Origin: Xanthomonas hortorum pv. pelargonii
GTDB lineage: Bacteria > Pseudomonadota > Gammaproteobacteria > Xanthomonadales > Xanthomonadaceae
DNA: 64,000 nt
Reading direction: 5' to 3'
NCBI RefSeq assembly: GCF_024499015.1
Contig: NZ_CP098604.1
Location: 2,108,001 to 2,172,000 of the forward strand
Positions 51,191 to 60,276 of the stretch are shown here, one piece after another. Under the pieces are notes generated by a model, which saw only the letters and a list, made by a program, of their open reading frames with translations, made no database searches and was not told the origin of the DNA. The translations under genes and the position numbers were made by a program. How positions within the stretch are numbered: position 1 is the first letter of the stretch; each line of letters starts with the position of its first letter.

Positions 51191-52111
51191 ATGCACACGT
51201 TTTCTCAACCGCGCAGCCCGCTCGTGCTGGCCCTCGTGCTGGCCGCGCTCGGCTGCACCAGTGCGCAGGCCAACGACAGCAGCTTCGGCGACGACAACGG
51301 CACCATCCGCCTATTGCATCAGCCCGATATCAGCATGGACAAGGAAGCCTTGCTGCTCAGCGAGGAGCGCGTGCAGGTGGACTATGTGTTCACCAACAAC
51401 AGCGAACGTGCGTTGACTGTGCCGATCGCCTTCCCGATGCCGCCGATGTATTTCGGCATGGCCGACCACAGCGAGCTGACCGATTTCAAACTGTGGGTGG
51501 ACGGCAAACCGATCGCCACCACGCGCAAGCTCGTCGTGCTGCTGGACGATGGCAGCGACATCTCCAAGGCGTTTGCCGCAACCGGTTGGAGCATCGGCGA
51601 TATCGCCGCGTTCGCTGAGTCGGGCAACGTGCCAAAAGGACGCAAGCCATTGCCCGCGCGCTGGATCGACACCGACCAGCAGCCACGCTTCACGCTCAGC
51701 GAGTATTTCGTCTGGCAGCAGCTGTTTCCCGCGCGGCGCAGCGTGCAGATCCGGCATGCGTACGCGCCCAGCGTGTCCACCGGCGTGCCGCGGAGCAGCG
51801 CGTTCCTGCTGGAGTCGTATGCGAAAGACACCTGTATTGAGCCCGCGACCAGAACCAGCATGCAACGCCGCGAAGGTGAGCACGGCCTGGGCTGGGCCAA
51901 CCTGCGCTATGTGCTGACCACCGGCAAGAACTGGAACGGCCCGATCAAGGATTTTCAGCTGACCATCCGCAAGCAAGCGGCGAGCGACATGCTCAGCCTG
52001 TGCTTTGACGGCGCGCTGAAAAAGATCGACCCGCTGACCTTCCAGTTCAAGCAAACCAATTTCATGCCGATGCGCGATCTCAACCTGCTGTTCGTGCGTC
52101 GTCCCGAGTGA
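51191..52111 (+). CDS. exported DUF4424 family protein
   Basis: 306 aa from the ATG at 51191. Signal peptide LVLALVLAALGCTSAQA; the Cys in LGCTSA is a weak lipobox. The DUF4424 pattern is clear: ANDSSFGDDNGTIRLL, ISMDKEALLLSEERVQVDYVFTNNS, TVPIAFPMPPMYF, then Ig-like beta strands to TNFMPMRDLNLLFVRRPE. The function of the family is unknown; it is periplasmic and its members appear to be surface or stress proteins. Confidence 0.85.
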   Translation: MHTFSQPRSPLVLALVLAALGCTSAQANDSSFGDDNGTIRLLHQPDISMDKEALLLSEERVQVDYVFTNNSERALTVPIAFPMPPMYFGMADHSELTDFKLWVDGKPIATTRKLVVLLDDGSDISKAFAATGWSIGDIAAFAESGNVPKGRKPLPARWIDTDQQPRFTLSEYFVWQQLFPARRSVQIRHAYAPSVSTGVPRSSAFLLESYAKDTCIEPATRTSMQRREGEHGLGWANLRYVLTTGKNWNGPIKDFQLTIRKQAASDMLSLCFDGALKKIDPLTFQFKQTNFMPMRDLNLLFVRRPE

Positions 52112-52363
52112 CGCACGTGCGCGCCGACTCGCACATCGACAACGCATACATCCATCCGCAAAGCGCAATAACGATCGACACGCTAAACCCATGCTGCGCA
52201 AACGCTGCACACACCCAGCCGCATTTCTAGCAAGCCCAAGCGCGCTGGCGTGATCGCAGCCACACCCGTGCACCGCGCGCCATCTCAGTTGTCGATATCA
52301 CCATTGACCATCAGCTGATGCCCGGGCAAGTCTCGGACTCCCAGGACGCTTTGCGGAGATGGC

Positions 52364-52954
52364 ATGACACGACGTGTTCCCTGGCTCTGGATCGGCTTGC
52401 TGGTGGCGTGTGCATTGATCGCAGCACTGGCATGGCAGAACAAACAACTGCGTGCGCAACAACAGCGGCTGCAGACCCGCATCAGCACACCGTATGACGG
52501 CATGTACGTGCCGCGCATCGAAGTGACCGATACGCAGGGCCAACGTCATCTGCTTGGCGCGCCGCAGGGCCAGGCGCAGGTGCTGTTCTTTTTTACCACC
52601 ACGTGTCCGTACTGCCAGCGCTCGGCACCCACTGTGCTGCGTACAGCGCGGCAATTACAGGCCAATTTGCCTGGCCGGCCCCAGTTACTTGGCGTGTGCC
52701 AGTGCGATGCGGCGCAGGCCGCGCGCTATGCGCATGTGCATGGCTTCGATTTTCCGGTGGTCACGTTGACCGATCGTCGCGCGCTGATGTTGTTTCGCGC
52801 GCGCAACGTGCCGCTACTGATGGCCATCGATGGTGCAGGGCGCGTGCGCCATTCCCATCTGGGCGTGTTCGATACCACGGAGCGGGTGCAGTACCTGGTT
52901 GCCGCATTGCGCCGCACGGACGCGCCAGCGGCTTTTGCAACGGTGAAGGAGTAA
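52364..52954 (+). CDS. membrane-anchored thioredoxin-like protein
   Basis: 196 aa. A single membrane helix (WLWIGLLVACALIAALAW, ~7-24) places the rest in the periplasm. Redoxin/TlpA fold with active site C81-P-Y-C84 (LFFFTTTCPYCQRSAP), cis-Pro loop NVPLLMAIDG near 150, and extra cysteines at CQCD. Similar to MauD/TlpA-type disulphide reductases. The next gene, 3 bases downstream, encodes a six-cysteine exported micropeptide with its ribosome site inside this gene's end. That makes the peptide the likely thiol substrate. Confidence 0.88.
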   Translation: MTRRVPWLWIGLLVACALIAALAWQNKQLRAQQQRLQTRISTPYDGMYVPRIEVTDTQGQRHLLGAPQGQAQVLFFFTTTCPYCQRSAPTVLRTARQLQANLPGRPQLLGVCQCDAAQAARYAHVHGFDFPVVTLTDRRALMLFRARNVPLLMAIDGAGRVRHSHLGVFDTTERVQYLVAALRRTDAPAAFATVKE

Positions 52955-52957
52955 TGC

Positions 52958-53161
52958 ATGAAGAAGCGTTGGGTAACTTTGCGGAGTGCGTTGATGGCGG
53001 CGACGTTTCTGGCCAGTACCGGTTTCGGTGCATTCCAGGTGATGGCAGTCGATAACGCACAGCCGAAAACCGAATCGTGTAGTGCATGGGCCTGCAAGGC
53101 GGAGTGTCCGGAGTTTGGCAGCGATTTAGGACAAGGCAACGTCTGCTACTGCTGCGGTTAA
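52958..53161 (+). CDS. six-cysteine exported micropeptide
   Basis: 67 aa. Signal peptide to about residue 30 (FGAFQVMA). The predicted mature part is ~37 residues with cysteines at 41, 46, 50, 63, 65 and 66, spacing C-x4-C-x3-C-x12-C-x-C-C, ending YCCG. The ribosome site GAAGGAG overlaps the end of the thioredoxin gene. A terminator follows at 53242. I do not recognise the family. Candidates are a disulphide-stabilised secreted peptide, a metal-binding peptide, or a maturation substrate such as a quinohaemoprotein small subunit. The first two are guesses. The last is suggested by the small, Cys-rich subunit and MauD-like redoxin pairing of methylamine dehydrogenase, but no large subunit is present. 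Confidence 0.72.
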   Translation: MKKRWVTLRSALMAATFLASTGFGAFQVMAVDNAQPKTESCSAWACKAECPEFGSDLGQGNVCYCCG

Positions 53162-53523
53162 GAGCGGCGATCAAGACCACTGAGTAGCGGCCAGGCGGCC
53201 GCGGCCGGTGTTCGCTACGTTTGGTTGGCAATTCTAGGTTCACGGCGGGGTCCCCCGGGCCCCGCCGTTTGCTTGCCAGCATCACTGCGTGCAGCAGACC
53301 GCGGTTGTGCCAGGCCAACTTAGGCTTTGGGGCAGGAACGACGCGCTGAACCAACGCCAGCCGTTATGCTGCACTGCAGCGTGATCTGTTCACTTATGAT
53401 TGCGATATTCATATGCGAACAGTCCGGCACCGGCCGGCTGGTGGACGTTGCGATGCCCAGCTGCTGCTTTCCAGATTCCGTATGCGCCTGCCTGACCATT
53501 GCAAACCCTGCGGAGCGTTGCGC
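53162..53523. other. gene-free stretch with the fucose-operon promoter region
   Basis: About 360 bases. Holds the terminator at 53242-53271 and, near 53400-53419, an imperfect palindrome with ATAT/ATAT halves that could be a regulator site for the fucose genes. No gene supported. Confidence 0.4.
53242..53271 (+). terminator. terminator after the micropeptide gene
   Basis: Perfect 9-bp stem ACGGCGGGG / CCCCGCCGT with a GC-rich loop, followed by TTTGCTT, about 80 bases after the stop. Confidence 0.8.
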
Positions 53524-54531
53524 GTGAGCGTTGTGCGGAAGCGGTTAGGCAGCACCGACGTGCAGCTCTCGGCGCTGGGCTTTGGCGCCGCGCCGATCGG
53601 CAATCTGTACACCGAAGTCGACGAGGGCGACGCACTGGCTGCAGTGGCGGGTGCGTTCGAGGCCGGCATCCGCCATTTCGACAGCGCGCCGTACTACGGC
53701 TATGGCTTAAGCGAGACGCGCCTGGGCCGCGGTCTGGCCGGTGTGCCGCGCGATGCCTACACGTTGTCGACCAAGGTCGGCCGCTGCATTTACGACGATG
53801 CGCAGGCTGCTGCAGGGCGCGACGGCTTTGCGGTGGCCGGCCGCCGCGCCGCGTTCGACTACAGCGGCGACGGCGTGCGGCGCGCGTTCGCGTCCAGCCT
53901 GGAGCGCCTGGGCACCGATTACATCGACGTGCTGCTGCTGCACGACATCGGCGCGCTGACCCACGGCGACAACCACGCCAACGTGCTGCGCCAGGCCTTG
54001 GAGGAGGCCTTGCCGGCGATGGCGGCGCTGAAGGCGGCCGGTGCCTGCGGGGCGATCGGGCTGGGCGTCAACGAGCAGGAGGTGGCACTGGAGGTGTTGC
54101 CACGCTTCCCGCTCGACTGCGTGATGCTGGCCGGCCGCTACACGCTGCTGGAACAGCATGGCGCGCGCGCGCTGCTCGATCAGGCACAGCAGCGCAACGT
54201 GGCGATCCTGTCGGCCGGCCCATATAGCTCTGGCCTGCTCAGCGACGCACGCGGCCCAGGCGCGACCTACAACTACGCACCCGTCGACACCGCCACCTTG
54301 CAGCACGCGCAGCGCCTATACGCGGCCTGCGCGGCGTTCGATGTGGATACCGGTGCGGTGGCGCTGCAATTCCCGCTGGCGCATCCGGCAGTCACCACCG
54401 TGGTGGCCGGCATGCGCACCGTGGCCGAGGTGCAATCGGCCGCCATGCGCCTGCATGCGCCGATTCCGCCAGCGCTGTGGCAACGCCTGCGCGATGACGG
54501 CCTGCTCGCTGCGGACATGCCCACGCCATGA
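53524..54531 (+). CDS. aldo/keto reductase, probable L-fucose dehydrogenase
   Basis: 335 aa from the GTG at 53524, which has GGAG upstream and begins right at the family start (VRKRLGSTDVQLSALGFGAAPIGNL). An ATG at 53482 would add 14 residues. Catalytic AKR residues are visible: FDSAPYYGYGLSE (Asp, Tyr), LSTKVGR (Lys) and LLLHDIG (His). It oxidises L-fucose to L-fucono-lactone with NAD(P). First gene of the fucose operon; its stop overlaps the next start by 4 bases. Confidence 0.88.
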   Translation: MSVVRKRLGSTDVQLSALGFGAAPIGNLYTEVDEGDALAAVAGAFEAGIRHFDSAPYYGYGLSETRLGRGLAGVPRDAYTLSTKVGRCIYDDAQAAAGRDGFAVAGRRAAFDYSGDGVRRAFASSLERLGTDYIDVLLLHDIGALTHGDNHANVLRQALEEALPAMAALKAAGACGAIGLGVNEQEVALEVLPRFPLDCVMLAGRYTLLEQHGARALLDQAQQRNVAILSAGPYSSGLLSDARGPGATYNYAPVDTATLQHAQRLYAACAAFDVDTGAVALQFPLAHPAVTTVVAGMRTVAEVQSAAMRLHAPIPPALWQRLRDDGLLAADMPTP

Positions 54532-55400
54532 GCCGCATCGACGCGCACCTGCATTTCTGGCAGCTGGCCCGTGGCGATTACCACTGGCTCACGCCCGAGC
54601 TGGCGCCGCTGTATCGCGACTTCGGCCCCAATGACATTAGCGATGCGTTGGACGCAGCCGATGTCGAGCGTGTGGTGGTGGTGCAGGCCGCCGCGACCGA
54701 GGCCGAAACCCGCTATCTGTTCGAGCTGGCGCGCGCCGATGCGCGTATTGCCGGCGTGGTCGGTTGGGTCGATTTCGCAGCGCCCGATGCCGCCGCGCGC
54801 ATCGCCGCGCTGGTGCAGGCCGGTGGCGGTGTACTCAAGGGCCTGCGCCCGATGGTGCAGGACATCGCCGATGTGCAATGGCTGGCCCAGCCCGACCTGG
54901 ATGCCGCCTTCGACGCATTGATCGCGCACGATCTGGCGTTCGACGCCTTGATCCGCAGCGTGCATGTGCCGGCGCTGCAAACGCGCCTGAAGCGCCATCC
55001 GGACCTGCGCGTGGTCGTCGATCACGGCGGCAAGCCGCAGATCGCTGCGGGCGAATTCGTTGCCTGGGCGGCCGGCATGGCCGCGTTGGCGCAGCATCCC
55101 ACTATGCACTGCAAGCTCTCCGGACTGCTCACCGAAGCGGCGCGCGGCGCCGGCGTGGAAGCGCTGGAACCGTATGTCGGGCATCTGTTCGCACGCTTCG
55201 GCGCGCAACGCCTGCTATGGGGCAGCGACTGGCCGGTGCTGACCCAGCGCGCCGATTACGCGCAGTGGTTCGACATCGCACAGCACCTGGTCGCCAAACA
55301 CGCCGACGGGCACGCCGCAGCGGTGTTCGGCGACAACGCACGCACGTTCTATCGTCTGCCACGGCCGGCGGCCCCCACCCACGGAATCTCTTCGGTATGA
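54528..55400 (+). CDS. L-fuconolactonase (amidohydrolase family)
   Basis: 290 aa. Amidohydrolase_2 metal ligands: RIDAHLHFW (H-x-H), LRVVVDHGGKP (His) and LLWGSDWPV (Asp). It hydrolyses L-fucono-lactone to L-fuconate. Starts inside the dehydrogenase stop (ATGA) and ends inside the next start, so three genes are translationally chained. Confidence 0.9.
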   Translation: MSRIDAHLHFWQLARGDYHWLTPELAPLYRDFGPNDISDALDAADVERVVVVQAAATEAETRYLFELARADARIAGVVGWVDFAAPDAAARIAALVQAGGGVLKGLRPMVQDIADVQWLAQPDLDAAFDALIAHDLAFDALIRSVHVPALQTRLKRHPDLRVVVDHGGKPQIAAGEFVAWAAGMAALAQHPTMHCKLSGLLTEAARGAGVEALEPYVGHLFARFGAQRLLWGSDWPVLTQRADYAQWFDIAQHLVAKHADGHAAAVFGDNARTFYRLPRPAAPTHGISSV

Positions 55401-56167
55401 CTGTCTCGATCTCTACAACTCCCAACGACCGCCTGCATGGCAAGCGCTGCCTGATCACCGCCGCCGGCGCCGGCATCGGCCGCGAAAGCGCGCTGGCCTG
55501 CGCACGCGCCGGTGCGCAGGTGATCGCCACCGATATCGATGCCGCCGCCTTGCAGCCGCTGGCGGCCGAGTCGGAGGCCATCACCACCCAGTTGCTGGAT
55601 GTCACCGATGCCTCGGCAATCGCCGCACTGGTCGCGGCGCACGGCCCGTTCGATGTGTTGTTCAACTGCGCCGGCTTCGTGCACCAGGGCAGCATTCTCG
55701 ATTGCGACGAGCCGGCCTGGCGGCGCTCGTTTTCGATCAACGTCGATGCGATGTACTACACCTGCAAGGCGTTACTGCCGGGCATGCTCGAACGGGGCCG
55801 CGGCAGCATCATCAACATGTCCTCGGTCGCCTCCAGCATCAAGGGCGTGCCGAACCGCTTTGTCTACGGCGTCACCAAGGCCGCCGTGATCGGGCTGAGC
55901 AAGGCCATCGCTGCCGATTACGTGGCGCAGGGCGTGCGTTGCAACGCGATCTGCCCCGGCACCATCAAGACACCGTCGCTGGGCCAGCGCGTGCAAGCGC
56001 TGGGCGGCGACGAACAAGCGGTGTGGAAGAGCTTCACCGACCGCCAGCCGATGGGCCGCCTGGGCGACCCGCGCGAGATCGCGCAGCTGGTGGTGTATCT
56101 GGCTTCGGACGAGTCCTCGTTCACCACCGGCCAGACCCACATCATCGATGGTGGTTGGTCCAACTGA
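55397..56167 (+). CDS. 2-keto-3-deoxy-L-fuconate dehydrogenase (SDR family)
   Basis: 256 aa from the ATG at 55397, overlapping the lactonase stop. Short-chain dehydrogenase motifs: ITAAGAGIGRESAL (cofactor), DIDAA (NAD-selecting acid), NCAGF, catalytic Ser in INMSSVASS, Y-x-x-x-K in YGVTKAA, and NAICPGTIKTP. It oxidises 2-keto-3-deoxy-L-fuconate to the 2,4-diketo acid. Confidence 0.9.
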   Translation: MTVSISTTPNDRLHGKRCLITAAGAGIGRESALACARAGAQVIATDIDAAALQPLAAESEAITTQLLDVTDASAIAALVAAHGPFDVLFNCAGFVHQGSILDCDEPAWRRSFSINVDAMYYTCKALLPGMLERGRGSIINMSSVASSIKGVPNRFVYGVTKAAVIGLSKAIAADYVAQGVRCNAICPGTIKTPSLGQRVQALGGDEQAVWKSFTDRQPMGRLGDPREIAQLVVYLASDESSFTTGQTHIIDGGWSN

Positions 56168-56286
56168 GCGCGGCAACGCATCACGGCGCTACCCACCGCA
56201 ATGTGGGCGCGGCCAGTGCCAGATGCGACCTGTATCGCTCGTCCGCTTTGATTTGAGCACGCCGTCCTTACCCACCCGATGCACGC

Positions 56287-56308
56287 GCGCTAGGTTTGCT
56301 AGCCGCTC
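56287..56308. repeat. solo copy of the 59-kb element end
   Basis: 22 bases (CGCTAGGTTT-G-CTAGCCGCTC core) that match the inner and outer parts of the terminal repeat at 59588-59613 except for one missing T and one C/T change. It lies 27 bases before the FAH hydrolase start. Confidence 0.6.
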
Positions 56309-56335
56309 CATTCCTCACCTGCAAAGGAAGACTGC

Positions 56336-57193
56336 ATGAAACTCGTACGCGTTGGCGCCCCCGGCCAGGAACGTCCCGGCTTGATCGATAGCGAAGGCCG
56401 CATCCGCGATTTGAGCGGCGTGATCGACGATGTGGCCGGCGAGCACATCACCAATGCTGGTCTGGACAAGTTGCGCGCGCTGGATGTCGCAACGCTGCCG
56501 CTGGTCGAAGGCGACGTGCGCTACGGCGCTGCAGTCGGGCAGATCGGCAAGTTCATCTGCATCGGTTTGAATTACGCCGACCATGCTGCCGAATCGGGCA
56601 TGGACGTGCCCAAGATGCCGATCCTGTTTATGAAGGCCACCACGGCGGTGAGCGGCCCCAACGACACCGTGATCATCCCGCGCGGCTCGGTCAAGAGCGA
56701 CTGGGAAGTGGAACTGGGCGTGGTGATCGGCGATGTGGCGCGCGATGTCTCGGTGGACGAGGCGCTGGCGCACGTGGCCGGCTACGCGGTGATCAACGAT
56801 TTGTCCGAGCGCGAATTCCAGCTCGAACACGGCGGCCAGTGGGTCAAGGGCAAGAGCGCCGACACCTTCGGCCCGATCGGCCCGTGGCTGGTCACCCGCG
56901 ATGAAATCGCCGACCCGCAGAACCTGTCGATGTGGCTGGAGGTCAACGGCCACCGCTATCAAAACGGCAGCACCCGCACGATGGTGTTCGGCGTGGCCGA
57001 ACTGGTCAGCCACATCAGCCGCTACATGACGCTGATGCCGGGCGATGTGATCAGCACCGGCACTCCGCCGGGCGTGGGTCTGGGCCAAAAGCCGCCGGTG
57101 TATCTGAAGCCGGGCGACGTGATGGAACTGGAGATCGAAGGCCTGGGCCGCCAGCGCCAGCCGGTGGTGGCGCATCCGCGTGATGCTGCCTAA
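56336..57193 (+). CDS. 2,4-diketo-3-deoxy-L-fuconate hydrolase (FAH family)
   Basis: 285 aa, ATG with AAAGGAAG upstream. FAH C-terminal domain: CIGLNYADHAAE, FMKATTAVSGPNDTVIIPRGS, metal ligands in DWEVELGVVIG (two Glu), NDLSEREFQ (Asp), KGKSADTFGPIGPWLV and STGTPPGVGLG. It hydrolyses the diketo acid to pyruvate and L-lactate, the last step of the oxidative L-fucose route. Confidence 0.9.
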   Translation: MKLVRVGAPGQERPGLIDSEGRIRDLSGVIDDVAGEHITNAGLDKLRALDVATLPLVEGDVRYGAAVGQIGKFICIGLNYADHAAESGMDVPKMPILFMKATTAVSGPNDTVIIPRGSVKSDWEVELGVVIGDVARDVSVDEALAHVAGYAVINDLSEREFQLEHGGQWVKGKSADTFGPIGPWLVTRDEIADPQNLSMWLEVNGHRYQNGSTRTMVFGVAELVSHISRYMTLMPGDVISTGTPPGVGLGQKPPVYLKPGDVMELEIEGLGRQRQPVVAHPRDAA

Positions 57194-57320
57194 AGCCCCT
57201 CTCCCCTCGGGGCACCACGGCACGGCTTGCGCGCCACTGGCGCGCGTGCGTTGGTGCGCCCGCGCCGCAAGCGCGGGCCGGGGCGCGGAGCGGGGTTGGG
57301 GTGAGGGTACGTAGCGACGT
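57187..57320. repeat. short intergenic repeat with nested inverted copies
   Basis: Begins with cccctctcccctcgggg at the end of the hydrolase gene and ends with ggggttggggtgagggtacg. The outer blocks pair with the copy at 57536-57600 in the opposite sense. Confidence 0.6.
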
Positions 57321-57670
57321 ATCCGAACAATTCGTCGCGCTGTCACCCGTTGTTGTTAGACGTGACGTGTCGGCGCTTGTGTTGATGCGTCATGCGTAAT
57401 TTTTTCTGCGGTGCGGCTGCGCGTTGAATGACTAAGCGCTGTAGCGCGTTGATATCGATGCGTCGTTAATCGTTTAGTGATTTGCCGATCTGCGTTGCAA
57501 ACGCATGAGTACCTGCAGCGCTTCAACATAGTCGGCGCTTCGCGTCCGTACCCTCACCCCAACCCCTCTCCCGGAGGGAGAGGGGCTCTGGCGCCCTTCT
57601 CCGTTTCCGTTCCCCCGTTTCAGTTTTATTTCGCGCGTTTTATTCCCGCCTTCCATCGCCCAGGACCTCC
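57194..57670. other. gene-free stretch inside the fucose operon
   Basis: About 480 bases between the hydrolase and the dehydratase. Two facing repeats lie at its ends. The AT-richer centre (57350-57480) might hold a second promoter for the dehydratase. No gene. Confidence 0.55.
57536..57600. repeat. short intergenic repeat
   Basis: cgtaccctcaccccaacccc followed by ctctcccggagggagagg, the same family as the 16.5-kb pair. Confidence 0.7.
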
Positions 57671-58990
57671 ATGAGCACCATCATCGCCCTCGATACCCAC
57701 GACGTCCGCTTCCCCACCTCGCGCGAGCTCGATGGGTCGGATGCGATGAATCCGGATCCGGATTACTCGGCCGCCTATGTCGTACTGCGCACCGATGCGC
57801 CGGATGATCTGGCCGGCTATGGCCTGGTGTTCACCATCGGCCGCGGCAACGATGTGCAGACCGCCGCCGTAGCTGCACTGGCCGAACATGTGGTCGGCCT
57901 GCGCGTGGAAGACGTCATCGCCGATCTGGGCGCGTTCGCGCGCCTGCTCACCAACGATTCGCAGCTGCGCTGGCTGGGCCCGGAAAAGGGCGTGATGCAT
58001 ATGGCGATCGGCGCGGTGATCAACGCCGCCTGGGATCTGGCCGCACGCGCGGCGAACAAACCGCTGTGGCGTTACATCGCCGAGCTCAGCCCGGAGCAGC
58101 TGGTCGACACCATCGACTTCCGCTACCTCACCGACGCGCTCACCCGCGACGAAGCGCTGGCGATCCTGCGCGATGCACAACCGCAGCGCGCGCAACGCAT
58201 CGCCACGCTGATCGAACAGGGCTACCCCGCCTACACCACCTCGCCTGGCTGGCTCGGCTACTCGGACGAAAAGCTGGTGCGGCTGGCCAAGGAAGCGGTG
58301 GCCGACGGCTTCCGCACCATCAAGCTCAAGGTCGGTGCCAACGTGCAGGACGATATCCGCCGTTGTCGCCTGGCGCGTGCGGCGATCGGCCCGGACATCG
58401 CGATGGCGGTGGACGCCAATCAGCGCTGGGACGTGGGCCCGGCGATCGACTGGATGCGCCAGCTGGCCGAATTCGACATCGCCTGGATCGAAGAACCCAC
58501 CAGCCCGGACGACGTGCTCGGCCACGCCGCGATCCGCCAGGGCATCACCCCGATGCCGGTCTCCACCGGCGAACACACCCAGAACCGGGTGGTGTTCAAG
58601 CAGCTGCTGCAGGCCGGTGCGGTGGACCTGATCCAGATCGACGCCGCGCGCGTGGGCGGCGTCAACGAAAACCTCGCCATCCTGCTACTGGCCGCCAAGT
58701 TCAACATCCGCGTCTTCCCGCACGCCGGCGGCGTCGGCCTGTGCGAACTGGTGCAGCATCTGGCCATGGCCGACTTCGTTGCGATCACCGGCAAGATGGA
58801 AGACCGTGCCATCGAATTCGTCGACCACTTGCACCAGCATTTCCTCGACCCGGTGCGCATCCAGCACGGCCGCTATCTGGCACCGCAAGCCGCCGGCTTC
58901 TCCGCCGAAATGCACCCCGCCTCCATCGCAGAGTTCAGCTACCCCGACGGCCGCTTCTGGGTCGAAGATCTGGCCGAGACGAAAGCGTAA
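57671..58990 (+). CDS. L-fuconate dehydratase (enolase superfamily)
   Basis: 439 aa. All catalytic residues of the characterised X. campestris enzyme fall at the same positions: K220 (TIKLKVG), metal ligands D248 (VDANQRW), E274 (WIEEP) and E301 (STGEH), and H351 (FPHAGG). It removes water from L-fuconate to give 2-keto-3-deoxy-L-fuconate. Separated from the hydrolase gene by a 477-base repeat-bearing gap, so a second promoter is possible. A strong hairpin terminator follows. Confidence 0.96.
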   Translation: MSTIIALDTHDVRFPTSRELDGSDAMNPDPDYSAAYVVLRTDAPDDLAGYGLVFTIGRGNDVQTAAVAALAEHVVGLRVEDVIADLGAFARLLTNDSQLRWLGPEKGVMHMAIGAVINAAWDLAARAANKPLWRYIAELSPEQLVDTIDFRYLTDALTRDEALAILRDAQPQRAQRIATLIEQGYPAYTTSPGWLGYSDEKLVRLAKEAVADGFRTIKLKVGANVQDDIRRCRLARAAIGPDIAMAVDANQRWDVGPAIDWMRQLAEFDIAWIEEPTSPDDVLGHAAIRQGITPMPVSTGEHTQNRVVFKQLLQAGAVDLIQIDAARVGGVNENLAILLLAAKFNIRVFPHAGGVGLCELVQHLAMADFVAITGKMEDRAIEFVDHLHQHFLDPVRIQHGRYLAPQAAGFSAEMHPASIAEFSYPDGRFWVEDLAETKA

Positions 58991-59020
58991 TCCAACGCAC
59001 CGCACAACAAACTGCATCCA

Positions 59021-59088
59021 CTGTAGGAGCGGCTTCAGCCGCGATGGGCTTTCTCGATTGCCTGATCGCGACTGAAGCCGTTTTTTTT
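59021..59088 (+). terminator. palindromic repeat acting as terminator of the fucose operon
   Basis: CGGCTTCAG (59030-59038) pairs with CTGAAGCCG (59072-59080); the inner CGCGAT/ATCGCG extends the stem. Eight T follow at 59081-59088. GTAGGAGC at the left end matches the repeat at 5034. 31 bases after the dehydratase stop. Confidence 0.8.
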
Positions 59089-59613
59089 AGAGTGGCTAAC
59101 AACACGTAGCGAGCAGTCGCCAGGGGCTTGCGGACGTGATCTGCTGCCTGGCTGCAGGGCCCTTGCCCGCCCACCATCGCGGGACACGCTGCAAGTACGT
59201 CCATGTAGGCTCTTACGCGGCATCCATGCCGCGTAAGGTCCCGCGACGGTGGGCGGGCAAGGACCAGTCGAGATGGTCGGTGTGCATGGTTGCAAGCGGG
59301 CATGAGGTGCGTTGTTCTGATAACCGCGCACCAATTCCCAACGAAGGCCCAGCAACGAGCAGGCTCTAAACAAAGCAACCTGCAAACTCTCTGGTGCGGT
59401 GTCCTCGCCGCTTGCGGGACCGTGTGGCGGCATGGATGCCGCCACCGAGCCCCATGGATGGGTTTACGGCGTGTCCCGCGAGCGGTGAGGACACCGCGCC
59501 CTCGACCACTCAGCGTTTGACCTGGGCTTCTGACGGCATCTATCAAAAGACGGCCGACAAAACCACCGCACTCACTGACAGCCGAGCGCTCGCTAGGTTT
59601 TGTTAGCCGCTCT
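59089..59613. mobile_element. non-autonomous (MITE-like) element with 26-bp terminal inverted repeats
   Basis: The outer 26 bases at 59089-59114 and 59588-59613 are inverted copies matching at 23 of 26. Inside lie palindrome B (arms 59161-59185 and 59238-59262, 24 of 25 pairing) and palindrome A (arms 59396-59420 and 59473-59497), inverse to the modules near 25 kb. No transposase frame. No clear target duplication outside the ends. Confidence 0.6.
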
Positions 59614-59907
59614 TAGTTGGAGCGTTTGCGATGCACGTGCGTAGCACCTGCCAGCCGCGCGGCACCAGCGTCAATACATCACGCAGCGCAACTACGCGGA
59701 CCACGCATGCGCAACAGGCAGTGGCGGGGCATTCTTCGTTGCTGGCTGCTGTCACGCTTTTGCTGCGCAGCAGGCACAACGCACGATGCGCCTGCAAGAA
59801 AACACCCTGTTTCGATGCGCCGCACCAGCGCGGCAGCGGCAAAGAGACGCAAGACCAACGCCCTACTGCGGAGTCAACATATCCGCAGAAACAGAGTGGG
59901 CGAAACC

Positions 59908-60276
59908 CTAACCCCGCCCCACACCAACCGCCTCACTCAACGCAAAAATCCGCCCGGCTTCGCGCCACTTCTCTCCCGGCGCACTGCCAGGCAACGGCTT
60001 TTGAAACCGCCACATCAGTGCTTCCCATGCCTGAATCCGTGGATCAGCCGCATCCCGTGCCGCCTTGGCCGCCGGATCGTAATCGTCGCCAACTTCCATC
60101 AACATCACCAAGCGATCGCCGCTGCGAAAGATCTCCAGCTCCAGGATCCCCGCCTGCCGCAACGACGCCACCACTTCCGGCCACACCTGGGTCGGTTGAT
60201 GCCAGCGCTCGTACTCGGCGATCAGTTGCGGATCGTCGTGCAGATCCAGCACGTAGCACAGACGCCGCACACTCAT
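59908..60276 (-). CDS. L-fucose mutarotase (RhaM-like family)
   Basis: 122 aa from the ATG at 60276, overlapping the fucP stop (ATGA). Family blocks: RRLCYVLDLHDDPQLIAEYERWH, GILELEIFRSGDRLVMLMEVGDDYD and WEALMWRFQKPLPGS. The RhaM/PF05336 family interconverts sugar anomers; next to fucP and the fucose pathway the substrate is most likely L-fucose rather than rhamnose. It supplies the anomer used by the dehydrogenase. Confidence 0.88.
   Translation of the reverse strand: MSVRRLCYVLDLHDDPQLIAEYERWHQPTQVWPEVVASLRQAGILELEIFRSGDRLVMLMEVGDDYDPAAKAARDAADPRIQAWEALMWRFQKPLPGSAPGEKWREAGRIFALSEAVGVGRG

Larger units (their letters stand above)
58991..59907. other. gene-free stretch occupied by repeats and a TIR-bounded element
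   Basis: About 915 bases between fuconate dehydratase and the mutarotase. Holds the terminator hairpin (59021-59088) and the 525-base element (59089-59613). From 59614 to 59907 I see no gene or repeat that I can support. Confidence 0.7.

Noticed and set aside
59603..59842. 79-codon frame on the minus strand beside the TIR element
   Set aside because: Overlaps the repeat end, is Cys/Arg-rich and shows no ribosome site or family.
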